Below are positions 54,255 to 64,000 of a stretch of DNA of 64,000 nucleotides, piece by piece. Numbering within the stretch: the first letter of the stretch is position 1; the number at the start of each line of letters is the position of its first letter. The notes under the pieces were generated by a model. It did no database searches. It saw only the letters and a program-made list of their open reading frames with translations, and was not told where the DNA came from. The translations under genes were made by a program, and so were the position numbers. This DNA is from Fistulifera solaris. Its lineage: Eukaryota; Bacillariophyta; Bacillariophyceae; Naviculales; Stauroneidaceae. Location: NCBI GenBank assembly GCA_030295235.1, contig AP026154.1, positions 1-64,000 on the forward strand, given 5' to 3'.

Positions 54255-55155
54255 TTAACGAAGGTCTTCTGAGCAAGCGAGGCAGTCGGTGCTCCCCACC
54301 CTTTGTGATGGGGAAGACTTTCTGGCCTTCTGCGAAATCATTTGTATTCGCTCACCAACAAACGGTGTACGAGATGGAATACTGATTAATTTTCCTGAAG
54401 ATGGAGATGCCTGCTTCTCAAAATCAGCAAAGCTGATCTTTTCAGGAGTAGCGACTATTGGTGTGCTTGTTTCTCGGGAAGACATTACTTTCTTACTTTG
54501 AGAAGACTTCTTCGGCGATGGGTTGAATATGATGTGGTCATGATTGAGACGGTCGTTTACAACTTTAATTGCCTTCTTCTCTGGAGATTGCGTCCAGATA
54601 GTCTCTACGGATAATTCTCGTTTCGCATCGTGACTGCTAGAATGATATCTTCGAAAGATTCGTGGCGGTGAGAAGGTATCGCGGAAAGATTTCGCTCTTT
54701 TCAAAATAAGAGATGGTCGCTTGCGGAGCACTTCGGCTGGTTTGGATGGTCGATCTTTGTCTTGATGTATGGCAGCAGCGATACGAGCGTCTCGTTTCGC
54801 CATTGTCTGAGCCATCTGCACGGCTTCTTTGGTGCATTTGGCATAAATCTTTGCAATCGTTTCAACATTGTTGTAACCAAGAGAGGTTTGTATTTTCTGC
54901 TCGTGAAATACTTCCTTTACACCTGCTAGACGTCTTTTTCCAAACGTGAAACGAGCCTCTAATCCACGAAAGCTTTCGTGGTCGTTTTCGAAGAATATTC
55001 CTTGACAAACTTGTAGCATGATTTCTTTTTTCGTGCATTCGAATATCTCGGTAATCTTTCTTGCTTAGCCACAAGGCGACTACTTTCGCTCTTCTCTCGG
55101 GTGCATCGTAATGAATCGGCACGGCATCGAATTGAACCGATTTCTTTCCTTTCAT
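54255..55155 (-). CDS. Diatom-family protein with conserved N-terminal domain and basic tail
   Basis: The start is ATG at 55155 (MKGKKSVQFD). Residues 25-120 match a family common in diatoms: an LWLSKKDY opening, a Cys-containing helix (EIMLQVCQGIFFENDHES), RGLEARFTFGKRR, then a helical end in which Ala/Gln-rich residues recur (AQTMAKRDARIAAAI). The rest is basic and disordered with Ser-Pro sites. Function unknown, as far as I know. The frame shifts by one base around 55050 (GG at 55050-55051), between KKDY and EIFECTKKEI. With one G fewer the protein would have 299 residues. A TACCAGGTA motif lies about 190 bp upstream. Confidence 0.65.
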
Positions 55156-55344
55156 TGTCAATATGCTGTTGGTTGTATTTGATGAATGTTAGTTTTCATT
55201 CAAGCAAGTATTCTTTTGGCGTTGTTGAGACGTTAATGATTAATGGTGATCGGAATCGCGGGGGTGAAATGTTTGTTGTCTTTACGTTGCGTGAGGGGCG
55301 GCACGTTGCCTCAAGAGATAGTGGTACAAAGTATTTACCACTTC

Positions 55345-55353
55345 TACCAGGTA
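55345..55353. promoter_or_regulatory. TACCWGGTA motif, copy 8
   Basis: Perfect TACCAGGTA followed by TTG. It lies about 190 bp upstream of the ATG of the minus-strand diatom-family gene. Confidence 0.45.
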
Positions 55354-55509
55354 TTGCCGATTGCAGCCAACGTCACACGTCACTCCTACATCGTACTTAG
55401 TAAGAACTACTACTCGGCCCAATGGAATAGTGAAAATAATTGGGCCAATAGCCGCCTTTACTACGTAATTCGACTTGGGCTAAACAAGTGAATTCCCGAT
55501 CAGCGATCA

Positions 55510-55590
55510 GGGAAGGACGTTAAAATTCTGCCTCCCAGTACAAGATTCTACGTTGCGCCTACGACGAGGCAGAATTTTAACGCCGTTCCC
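55510..55590. mobile_element. 81-bp MITE-like element with 25-bp TIRs and 8-bp TSD
   Basis: The terminal inverted repeats match at 23 of 25 positions: left starts GGGAAGGACGTTAAAATTCT, right (reversed) GGGAACGGCGTTAAAATTCT. The element is flanked by identical 8-bp target-site duplications AGCGATCA at 55502-55509 and 55591-55598. Only about 30 bp separate the TIRs, so it cannot code. Eight-bp TSDs point to the hAT or a similar superfamily. It is presumably mobilised in trans. Confidence 0.8.
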
Positions 55591-55742
55591 AGCGATCAGT
55601 TTTCTTCGTCTATAAAAAAATTTATTCTATCATGTGTGTCTAGAACCTGGAAGGACATTCACATCACTTACTTGGCGCTTCATTTAGTACTTGCTATCTT
55701 GTTGCTGGGTCTTGGTTACGGTATGTAGCAGTGTAGCGTGTA

Positions 55743-56377
55743 TAGTGAATGGACTCGACTCGGTTCGGTTGGACCAACCGAGTACGAGTCGAGTATACCT
55801 GCCAACCGAGTAGAGTCGAGTATGTACTCGATTGAATGACGTCATAGTTGCTACTGTATACATGACAGTGAATGGGATCTTCGCACTTCGCCAGTTTTGG
55901 CGAAGAACCAAGAATTAAGAATGGCTGATGGCCGATGGCCAAAGGCCGATCGTACCAGAGTAAGAACAAAAGCAGCAATTGGTTACAAATTCTCTTTTTA
56001 TCTGTTTATCTGTTCATTATTCATGTCTGAAGATAGCCCTGATATAGAAGTTATCCTTGGGGACAGGGGCGAAGATGGGAAGTCGACCACCGCGCCACAA
56101 AAGCGCCCAGCCTCTTCTCCTCCTGAAGCTGAACCAAACGCCATACACAGAATGAAGTGATTAATCTAATTTAATTGTTAAGCTATAGTTTATAGAGCGT
56201 ACTTCATTGATTTATGTATTTCGTCGTTCCGTGATGCACATAGCACATAGCACGTTAGTACAATGGGCTACTATAGTACTCGGTTCAACCGAGTAGTAAA
56301 GTATTGGAACCGAACCGGGCTGAACCCGACTCGACTCGGTTGTACTCGGTTCAAAGTCGAACCGAGTCCCATCACTA
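55743..56377. mobile_element. 635-bp non-autonomous hAT-like DNA transposon with 8-bp TSD
   Basis: The element is bounded by perfect 8-bp target-site duplications AGCGTGTA (55735-55742 and 56378-56385). Its ends are inverted: left TAGTGAATGGACTCG, right (reversed) TAGTGATGGGACTCG. Both subterminal regions, about 90 bp each, are packed with ACTCGGTT/AACCGAGT blocks in both orientations, as in hAT elements where these bind transposase. Inside lies a 45-codon ATG frame (56022-56159, MSEDSPDIEVILGD) that could be a leftover of a transposase N-terminus. The perfect TSD suggests a fairly recent insertion. Confidence 0.88.
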
Positions 56378-56481
56378 AGCGTGTAGCAGGTACAAGTCCT
56401 CATGATTATAATATAACCTCATCTCTATCACTACAAGTACAAACGTCGGTAGCTTCAGTAATACGGAGTATTGGTAAACCT

Positions 56482-56490
56482 TACCAGGTA
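56482..56490. promoter_or_regulatory. TACCWGGTA motif, copy 9 (upstream of HAD gene)
   Basis: Perfect TACCAGGTA ending about 107 bp upstream of the HAD phosphatase ATG, with flank CCTTACCAGGTACA like copy 6. Confidence 0.45.
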
Positions 56491-56597
56491 CAAGTACGCG
56501 AGTTTGGGAGGCGACATCGAGGACGCAAAAGGGTGATACTTGTAGTTGGTTCTAACAAATCCATTCCGGATGATGCAATCTCTTTTCACACCTGAAC

Positions 56598-57347
56598 ATG
56601 GCAAAGATACTGAAATGCATCATTTGGGATGTCGATGATACGCTCTACGACGTTTCTACGGGCTTTACTTCCTATCGAAACGGCCCTGTTGTCTGGCAAT
56701 TCATGGTCGATCATTTGCATTTCCCTTCTTTAGAAGCAGCCAAAGAAGTTCGTGATCTCTATTTTGAGAAGTATCATTCCACTGCAAAAGCACTTACGAT
56801 TGCGCAACAAGAAGGAACATTTCCTTCTCATTCTCCCAAATTTCAAACGGCTGATTTGTCGCAATACTGGGCCGAATATCTCGATTTCACTTTGTTGACA
56901 CCGAAAACAGATAGCTTTTTACAAGATTTGCAGTCGCTGCCGCTTTTACACGTTGCTTTCTCCAATGGTCCTCGAATATACGTTCAGCGCGTCTTGCAAA
57001 GATTAGGAATGTGGGGCACCATCTTTACCGACGATACTCTATTTGCGGTAGATGATGTACTGCCGTACTGCAAACCCGAAAAGGAGGCGTTTGAAACGAT
57101 CTTTCAGCGAATAAAAGTCAGCCCAGAGGAGTGTATCATGGTCGAAGACAGCATGAAAAACATTAGATGTGCAAAGCAGTTGGGAATGAAGACCATTTTC
57201 GTTGTGGGGAAAGGACAGGATGATAAAATACTCAATCCTTCGGAAAAAGACCCTGCCGTGGACGCTGTCGTCGAGACCGTCGAGCAACTCAAAGATAAAC
57301 TGGGTGCTTTATGGAGTGATGATCCTTTGAAAGCGTTCGTTGTGTGA
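56598..57347 (+). CDS. HAD-superfamily hydrolase, pyrimidine 5'-nucleotidase type
   Basis: A 249-residue single-exon protein. All four HAD motifs are present: WDVDDTLYD (nucleophile Asp11 and general acid Asp13), AFSNGP (motif II), YCKPEKEAF (motif III Lys) and VEDSMKNI (motif IV acidic pair). The helical cap after motif I and the overall length match the SDT1/PHM8-like group of pyrimidine nucleotidases, which dephosphorylate UMP/CMP or related compounds. The substrate is not certain from sequence. No targeting peptide is seen, so it is cytosolic by default. It lies just downstream of the hAT-like element. Confidence 0.85.
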   Translation: MAKILKCIIWDVDDTLYDVSTGFTSYRNGPVVWQFMVDHLHFPSLEAAKEVRDLYFEKYHSTAKALTIAQQEGTFPSHSPKFQTADLSQYWAEYLDFTLLTPKTDSFLQDLQSLPLLHVAFSNGPRIYVQRVLQRLGMWGTIFTDDTLFAVDDVLPYCKPEKEAFETIFQRIKVSPEECIMVEDSMKNIRCAKQLGMKTIFVVGKGQDDKILNPSEKDPAVDAVVETVEQLKDKLGALWSDDPLKAFVV

Positions 57348-58640
57348 TCAACTAATTCTTGGAGGTATGTGTCTATTCTACGCTGCATCTAGCTAGCACG
57401 TCATAACGAAACAGTTGGATGTGTCGACCTTGACGCTGTTAAGGCAGACGTCTTTTGATACTGGGGACTTCCTGCGGCTGGTCCGCACATGAGTTTCGAT
57501 TTTTCATTTGACGAGCTCCAACCAATTTAATATTAATAATCGACTTTAGGATGTCGAGTGACTGAAACAGTCAAAAAAATGAGAGATCATGAAAAGAAAG
57601 AGTTATATCACGGCAAGCAAACGTTAGATCAGATGCATCGCAAGTATGAACATGCCCCTCTAGGTATATAGTCGCTATCACGCCTTTTTGAGGACGGCAA
57701 AGATAAGAGGCTCTCATTCACTCGAAAACGCAAAATTGGCTTTGTTCACGTTCGATGAAAGAGCTGTGGTGCTTCACAAGGAGGGCACCGGTACCGTACC
57801 GAAAGTGGCGCGGTGGTGTTATCCGAAACCTTGTTTGCGAACTCGTCGCTTCTGGTTATATACCATTGAGTCTTGTCTGGACAACTATATGGATTGTAAT
57901 GCTGTTGATGACAGCAGCGATATTGATGAGGTGTTACGAGGAAGACAGACAGCCGCGTTGCATCGTAACCGAGATGACAGCGGGCGCAACCGGGGGTATA
58001 ATTACTAGAATACGAAGAAGAAATTTTGATTAGGGGCATTCTCCGAAAGATGCAACTACCCTCGCACACGGCAACCTTTGTGAGGACGGTAAAGAGAAGA
58101 GGCTCACGTGGTGCGTATTGAAGTGTCCGGCAAGTCGATTGCAAGAGCGGTCATTGGCTTTCCGGCAGCTACATCACATCTGTCGACTGATGTTGATACG
58201 TAGAAGAGTTGTGGTCTTCCCTACAATTAATTGAAACTCCAAGAATACTAAAGGGTAAATCTTCTGTATTTGCATGGAGTGTAGTTCGCAAAGACGCTGT
58301 TAACGTGACTTTCAGTTTTCCGCTTTCTTCAATTCTCGAACCGGCTTTTTGGACAATCTATGTATGCGCGCCGCTGCAAAAATGACGCATCCATATCAAG
58401 TAGACTATCAGATGGACACGAAGGGACGACATTCACCCTTGCGTCGAGTTCCGCGAGCGAACATCTCGAATGGAATCCATATTTACTGGAAAACTAAAAG
58501 ACCTCTAGACTATGAGCTTTTTTTCTTCTTTTGTGTTATTGCTTCTTGCTAGTATATATATTATTTTTTTACTTTTTACTTTTGCGTCAGACTGATCTTA
58601 TAAGCCAACTTTGGCGGGCGCAGTCTCAGTCTTTTGACTG
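57348..58640. other. Gene-poor region
   Basis: About 1.3 kb without a supportable gene. A short similar stretch (GAGGACGG.AAAGA.AAGAGGCTC) occurs at about 57690 and again at about 58080, hinting at an old duplication. Open frames of 60-130 codons on both strands show no recognisable content. Confidence 0.4.
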
Positions 58641-59578
58641 AAACTGTGTGGAAGAGAGCTTACACTTTTGTGATCCATTTTCCACCTTTTTTAGGCGCCG
58701 CCCTTTGTCGGACGGGGGACGCGTATGCTTCAATGCAATCAAACAACCCAATTGGGGTCGGGTAGAGCGAGCCTTCTCGATGCTGGGACTTGGCCCTAAC
58801 ACGGGGCCGCCACCTCAAGGTATGCCTTCTCAGTCGACTTTAGTCGCCGGGGTCATCCTTCGGGTGGAATATCTACCATGCTGCCTTAATATGGAGCTAA
58901 CCTCTTCCAGCTGGTTTTCAGCCGGCCCTCCTTTAGCGGGGGGTCGGCCGCCAATCTGGGGGACGCCACCGGGATAGGTATGGTCATCGCAATCGGTCGT
59001 ACCGGTCCTCGTTTGAGGCCGTCGCCGTTGGTGCCATCCTCCTCTGTCGTGGAATTTCCATGGCAACTTTACGGAATGATTGCATACCAGGTCGTCACCG
59101 TGGATTTTTGCTTGCTTGGAGGTTTTTCCTCCAGCACGACACCATCTCTGGGTGTCGAGTAAGCTTCTCTCCTCTTACTTCCGCACCCTGCCACGCATAC
59201 GCTGGTACCAGCACTGAAGTTACCCTCAGGCCGCACTTTGACCATGGTCTTTGCCATGGCCCTTTGAAAAGAGAATCAAGGCGAGGAGCGGTGAAGGCCC
59301 CGAGGCACAGCACATCACTCATTCCTTGAAACAGAGAGGTTGAGGCGAGGAGCGGTGAAGGCCTCAGGGCTCAGCACATCACTCGGCCTCTCTCCAGAGC
59401 AAGAGAAGGACGGAGGCTTCAAGGCACACGCGATTTCTCTTGCTCCCATTGTGGCAGGAAGCTACTCCGCAGGGCCCGTGCACTACCCGTCGGTAAGGTG
59501 TGGTTTCCCTGCGGACGAAGATCATCATCATTGTAGTATCTGACTGCAAGTAAAGTAAAGTAAAGTAGAAACAAGGTG
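58641..59578. other. GC-rich island of unknown nature
   Basis: About 900 bp that looks clearly richer in G and C than the surrounding sequence, with runs such as GGGGGGTCGGCCGCC. Open frames overlap on both strands, but none resembles a known protein. It ends with two direct repeats and a TAAAG pentamer repeat (TAAAGTAAAGTAAAG, near 59551). Confidence 0.4.
59279..59384. repeat. Two direct repeats of about 42 bp, 64 bp apart
   Basis: Units at 59279-59320 and 59343-59384 share GGCGAGGAGCGGTGAAGGCC and then CAGCACATCACTC. Confidence 0.85.
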
Positions 59579-62484
59579 AGCGAGTGACAAATCACACCTC
59601 GTGTGTGATTTGACACAAGGTGCGATTTGTGAGAAGAAAAGAGGGAGCAAATGATAAATGGTTGATTGTCGAGTGAGTCGTGCGGAGAGCGGTTTTCGCA
59701 GCCGTTTCCGTTTTCGAGACCAGTTTTCGATCGCCAATTTGCATCTCCGACGAAACCGGGATTGATGACTAGCAAAGTAGACCCGAAATACAAATCACAC
59801 GAGTTAATAATCATCATCAAGATCAATTTTTAGGAGAAGCGAGATGAGCGAAGACGACGATACCAGTTTAACGACGAGATCATCATCGTCATCATTATTT
59901 ATCAGCGCATCGCATCGTGTCATACTGCATACTTTAAACGCATAGTAAAATACATCGCGAGGCTAACAGGCCTTGCTACTTTGTATACCATACACCATTT
60001 CGGTATCGGCACATGTACTTTCTTACTATAGCGAAAACTGTGGTCTGCTCTGCCCACATCGATTCCTACGAAGCTACGTAAAACACACACGTAGACTTTC
60101 GAAGCGTTGCGTCTCTCCTCATTTTTTAGCTTTTTACCGTATCTTAGTCCAAGTGATGTCAATTATTGTTAATAGGTAAATGATATAAAGCGGCTACGTT
60201 GACGAAAGCGGTGATCACTTATGTTGAAAAGCGACTCAAAGATTGTTGATAAAGATTTCCTACGACGGCTATTTACGCCTATACGCCCAATTTACGTATT
60301 AGACTTTCAAAGCATTGAATCATCTTTCATACAGTTTGCCTTAGCGGCTGAAATCGAAATTTCAGCAATTGATGATGGATCGCCATCATTAATTTCTCAG
60401 TAGATAAACTCAGACGCTCAACATGACCTAATGCAGCATTCGACGAAAGAACGATGTCAAAAGACCCGGCCGCCTCCCCTCATACAGTTCCCAGTAAAAT
60501 ATTAGATCAAGTTCTTTCGCCTTTATATCCACGGGCTCGAAATACGGCGGCCGAGTCTCTTTGTAACATTTATTTTTTTAGTGCAGAAAATCCACCTTTT
60601 GTCGTCAACAGGAGGCAAGTAACTGGTTTATCGATCGTCAGTTCTTGGAAAACATCCAGGCCGTGATGCGAGGACGACGGTTTGCGCGGCACTCCAAACT
60701 CCTGCATCCAGCCTCAGTTGCAGGATTTTGCATTAGCGTTGAAAAACACGGTTCAGCTGCCCGAGTTGGGATTCTAGAGAGGCTTCGCTACGCTGGGGAT
60801 TTTCTAGAGACCACAAAAGGTTGTTGTCTCAGCTGTAGCGAACTCTGATTTGCCGTACCTGGTAGATGGCGCACTGTAGAGGGTCGTTTCTACCGATCTG
60901 ATACAAAGTAAAGCGTAAAGCGAATGCGGCGTGCTTGAATTTCGTTCGAACCAATTATCCCAGGTACCGTTTTTCAACGAATATCAGTCCGATTTGAAGG
61001 CTCTTTTTCGCAATCGATACGTCGGTAGAATCGGGAAACGGGGATCCGTCAATCGAAAGGCCTTTTGCTCGGTTGAGAGTTGATTTTTCCAAAATCAGTT
61101 CCGGAAAAGCGTCATCGCCAAGCACAGGTTCTTCCATACTTTGTATTCCGCTACATACAAAAAGTGAGCGTATCGCTTAGGCAGCTTTCTAAAATAGTAA
61201 GGATTCGTCGAAAGAGATAGTGGTCTCTATTATATTCTTTCAAGATGGGATGTACCAGGTGAGTCTATTGCAGTAAAATAATGTAAACGCGGCATTGCAA
61301 CTGCAACTCGGGACTGCAATATTGTAGATTGATTCGCAGCCGGTCAATCCTACATTTTAGGCAAAAGTCCATACTTCAGCGAGATCATCAGTCATGAACA
61401 CTGTTTATTAGACACACATTGCTTCTAACGTCACCAGCGTTTGTATAAGCCGATAAAAGAGATTACAGTGCTGCTTCTCTAGTATCTTCATTGATTGCAG
61501 CGTCTCCATTCACTGGTAATCCTTCCCGAGGTGACGTCATACACTCTATCACTATCCCTAACGTTACAAATCAGGCTCCCAGATCCAGATGGAGATGCCG
61601 CTCTTAGCTCTTTAGCGTCACCGTAACCTTATCCGAAATCTGGCTAGAGTGCTTGGAAGTGATTATTTGAAATAATAATGACAATGAAACGTGCATTTGC
61701 TTGTTGCATCGTGGCGTTGATCCTAAAATTACGCGCAGGCTATCAGTTACCCTTCGAGGATAGCTAAAATGCACACCTGCTCGCTGAACATGAAGTTATT
61801 CAACGTAAAGAGCGGGGAAGACTTTCTGGGTGAGCTGGAAAGAGTTTCCTTGGGATATCCTCAGTTTGGTATGCCGCTGAAAGAGGTGACCTGCATATGA
61901 CGAAGGACGTTGCGGGGGAACTTGTCCGGATCATGGACACCAACCAAATCTCAATGCGCTTCTTTGAGGAAACCTGCGATCGCAGATGGAATGCCCACGG
62001 CGACAAGACACTTACTACTTGGAGACGCAACAACGCATGGCCCGCTCGTTTTCATTGGTTGGAAAGCCGAACAACGCTGTCCGACATGCAAGGGGGTTTG
62101 GTCTCACTCGAGAGCCGCAAACGACATGTCATTTACTGGTTTTACAAGAGGTTAACCAAGAATTTAGCAATCAATCGCTTTAGGTTGAACGCGTGGTTGA
62201 TAGAGTAGCAAATAAAGATGTTGTGCGAGCTTCTCTAATAAATCAAGCACAAGTTCGATACCCAATCCAATCCAGCGCCAGGCGGATCGATACTGGTGTC
62301 TAAGAAACGGAAGCAACCAACAAATGTAGTGAAGAGACGTACATCCAAAGTAAATGAAACAGTTCCATGCTCTGGCTATTCTGACCGAATACTGAATCGA
62401 AGCAACCGAATTCAACCAATGCGGAAGAGACAAACGGAGCTTGACAGAAAACACTAACACTTTTCAAACATTTGGATCTATGGC
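59579..62484. other. Gene-poor region
   Basis: About 2.9 kb with no supportable gene. It includes a small hairpin (CAAATCACAC / GTGTGATTTG, 59588-59612) and one TACCTGGTA. Two open frames of about 100 codons (61897 plus, 62164-62460 minus) have no family; the minus one is hydrophobic but begins at GTG and has no splice route into the next gene in frame. Confidence 0.4.
60856..60864. promoter_or_regulatory. TACCWGGTA motif, copy 10
   Basis: Perfect TACCTGGTA in a gene-poor stretch. Confidence 0.35.
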
Positions 62485-62922
62485 TTACTTTGCTCGAGAC
62501 ACTGACTCCTTTTCAAATAACATGTGAGGACCGCCATCGTCGGGAACGGGAGGTAAATTCAAACTTTGAATGCTAGCTTCGGTCGACGAGATTTGATTGA
62601 GGTTGTTGCTGGCGTCTTGATCGTCCATTCGTATGTCTTCATCGAATAGCAACTTGGGTTCCTCTTGCGGATCCGGTGCGGGAGTGAACAACCTGCTTAG
62701 AATCGATTGCTTGCTTTGTGGCGTCGCCGATGACCGGAATGAAGCTGGATTCTTCCTTCTGTCGGTTTCTGGTGATATTTCGACCGTATCATTGCCTGCA
62801 ATGTTAGTCGACGGAGTCATGGGAATATGAACGCTCGTAGTGATAGGTCCAGTAACAAGACCATGAAATAGACCTTTGGGTTCTTTCTCGGTTGCTTCGG
62901 AAGAATGTGTCGGTTTCGACAT
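62485..62922 (-). CDS. Small disordered hypothetical protein
   Basis: The first ATG, at 62922, gives 145 residues (MSKPTHSSEA). It is rich in Ser, Pro and Asp with a few hydrophobic anchors (GLFHGLVTGPITTSVHIP and SILSRLFTPAPD). No domain, signal or span is seen. The end at 62485 is a TAA that overlaps a GTAAGC, so the last codons could instead be a splice donor and the gene might continue; no in-frame downstream exon was found. Function unknown. Confidence 0.45.
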   Translation of the reverse strand: MSKPTHSSEATEKEPKGLFHGLVTGPITTSVHIPMTPSTNIAGNDTVEISPETDRRKNPASFRSSATPQSKQSILSRLFTPAPDPQEEPKLLFDEDIRMDDQDASNNLNQISSTEASIQSLNLPPVPDDGGPHMLFEKESVSRAK

Positions 62923-63322
62923 GATCCTTTGATGCTGCAATGATCCGTTTTATTTTGTTGCGAAAGTGTGGTCGAAGTAGCGCAGCTGCTATACTTGTAT
63001 GATCTCAATAATATTATTGGTAAGCAGACTAAATTCATTTTCTTGAGTCAAAGAATTGGAGAGTTTGTACAATAGACAACCTCGATTTCGAACGAAAAAA
63101 GAGCGTCTTTCTTTCTTTGAAGCGAACCCGAGTTTTCAGTCACGTGATACGTGAGTCGTGGACTATGACGTAGTATATTGTTTGCCGATGACGTGTCGAC
63201 GTGTCTTTATTCTCATCGTTTCTAAACTTCGCACTTTTTTCGCACCTCAAAAAACGTTGCATAATCCTTTCTCATTGACACCTTTCTCGTTCCTATTCTT
63301 CCTCTTTCACACAAAACAAATA
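62923..63322. other. Divergent promoter region
   Basis: 400 bp between the disordered protein gene (minus) and the last gene (plus). No gene seen. Confidence 0.45.
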
Positions 63323-64000
63323 ATGATGTGGAGCTGTAACAACATCAAACTCTTTCGAAGAAGCGTTCTGCCGCTGCTTTTTGGACTTTTCAATGTTGTT
63401 AATTGCTTCGTTTTCATTCTTCCTCAACGGACGATCTGGTCTTCGAAAACGATTATTGCAACGACCAGTGTCCTTTTGTTGAGTAAAAGCAGCAACAACG
63501 ACCACGACGAAGAAGAAGACCGCATGCAACAACTCCGTAGTCTCTTGGAGACGTCGTGGAATCAATCTCTGATGGGAAATATACCGACAACACCCATGGC
63601 GGCCGCTCAAGAAATCGCCGACTGCTTCTTTACACATGAAAATGCGGGCGTCAGTATCATCGATTTGCAATTGCCGTCATTGGATTTACGACAGGGAGCA
63701 CGATGGTATGATGCCGTACTGGCGGCAGATGTGGCACATCTGCTCGTCGAGCGTCTCGTTCAGCGACAACGTGATAACAACGTTGATGCAAACGATACGA
63801 ACAAGCAAACTCCGTCTAGCAGTAAAAAAAGCGTTGTTATTGGTTCGAGATGAAGCGACCGTACGATCGATAGAACGAGTATGGGAAAAGAGAGCATTGT
63901 CGTTCACAGAGGACGATACGGAGGAGGAAGAAAATGATGAAGAAGAAGACGAACAGGAAATGAGTAACAATAATGAGGAAACGACAGTCTTATATGACGA
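63323..64000 (+). CDS. Plastid-targeted DUF1995-like protein, cut by window end
   Basis: The ATG at 63323 starts a hydrophobic signal (LLFGLFNVVNCFVFILP, about 14-30), then a Ser-rich linker. From about residue 80 the sequence has DLQLPSLDLRQGARWYDAVLAADVAHLLVERL, which resembles the start of DUF1995/LPA3-like plastid proteins linked to photosystem assembly; this is tentative. The frame closes after an A7 run (63824-63830), while the frame offset by one base continues to the window edge as KKALLLVRDEATVRSIERVWEKR followed by an acidic stretch. With six A the protein would run on, so the break is probably a sequence error. The 3' end lies outside the window. Confidence 0.55.

Noticed and set aside
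59588-59612. Hairpin CAAATCACAC/GTGTGATTTG as a terminator or ncRNA
   Set aside because: Short, isolated and without a neighbouring gene; palindromes of this size are expected by chance in several places.
62164-62460. Hydrophobic 98-codon minus-strand frame as a second exon of the 62485-62922 gene
   Set aside because: A GTAAGC donor exists at the end of the upstream frame, but no AG acceptor joins the two in frame.

Overview
The window is a left chromosome end of a photosynthetic stramenopile, most likely a pennate diatom. It opens with about 390 bp of CCCTAA telomere repeat. Several predicted proteins start with a signal peptide followed by a Phe-type plastid cleavage site (for example CHA|F), introns are few and mostly short, and there is a CYP97-type carotenoid hydroxylase and a thylakoid-lumen protein. 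A Fistulifera- or Phaeodactylum-like genus is a guess from overall style and was not tested.

Layout. 1-6.1 kb: telomere, four units of an 87/88-bp subtelomeric satellite, a Ty3/gypsy fossil, a Cys-rich ORF, small tandem repeats, a long fold-back structure and decayed gene fragments. 6.7-25 kb: compact housekeeping genes: a DMAC1-like membrane protein, a CYP97 P450, a lumenal protein, a PDZ protein, a very large WW-FYVE-armadillo protein, VPS4, exosome RRP42, a two-HMG-box protein and a TPR-like diatom protein. 25-50 kb: cohesin regulator PDS5, a plastid zinc-ribbon/RRM protein, a PNGase-like transglutaminase-fold protein, YIP1/YIPF5, TruA pseudouridine synthase, calmodulin with two microexons, a DOT1-type histone methyltransferase with a long repetitive N-terminus, two disordered proteins, a GNAT acetyltransferase and a small membrane protein. 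50-57.4 kb: a tandem pair of DUF5765-like membrane proteins, a diatom family gene, two short TIR elements with 8-bp target duplications (hAT-like), and a HAD phosphatase. 57.4-62.5 kb is gene-poor. The window ends inside a plastid-targeted protein gene.

Themes. Chromatin and chromosome biology is well represented (DOT1, PDS5, HMG), as is endomembrane traffic (VPS4, FYVE protein, YIPF), but nothing suggests operon-like organisation. The observations I would follow first are: (1) nine short [DS]-S-[IV]-x-x-[ILV] motifs, resembling SUMO-interacting motifs, in the N-terminal half of the DOT1 protein; (2) ten perfect copies of the palindromic 9-mer TACCWGGTA, all outside the genes called here, six of them within about 350 bp upstream of a start codon; (3) a series of apparently single-base frame breaks at homopolymers in otherwise conserved genes, which points to consensus errors rather than decay; (4) a Cys-rich insertion in VPS4; (5) two clean MITE-like elements with intact target duplications.

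No tRNA, rRNA or CRISPR array was recognised. Counts of short motifs were made by eye and are minimum numbers.
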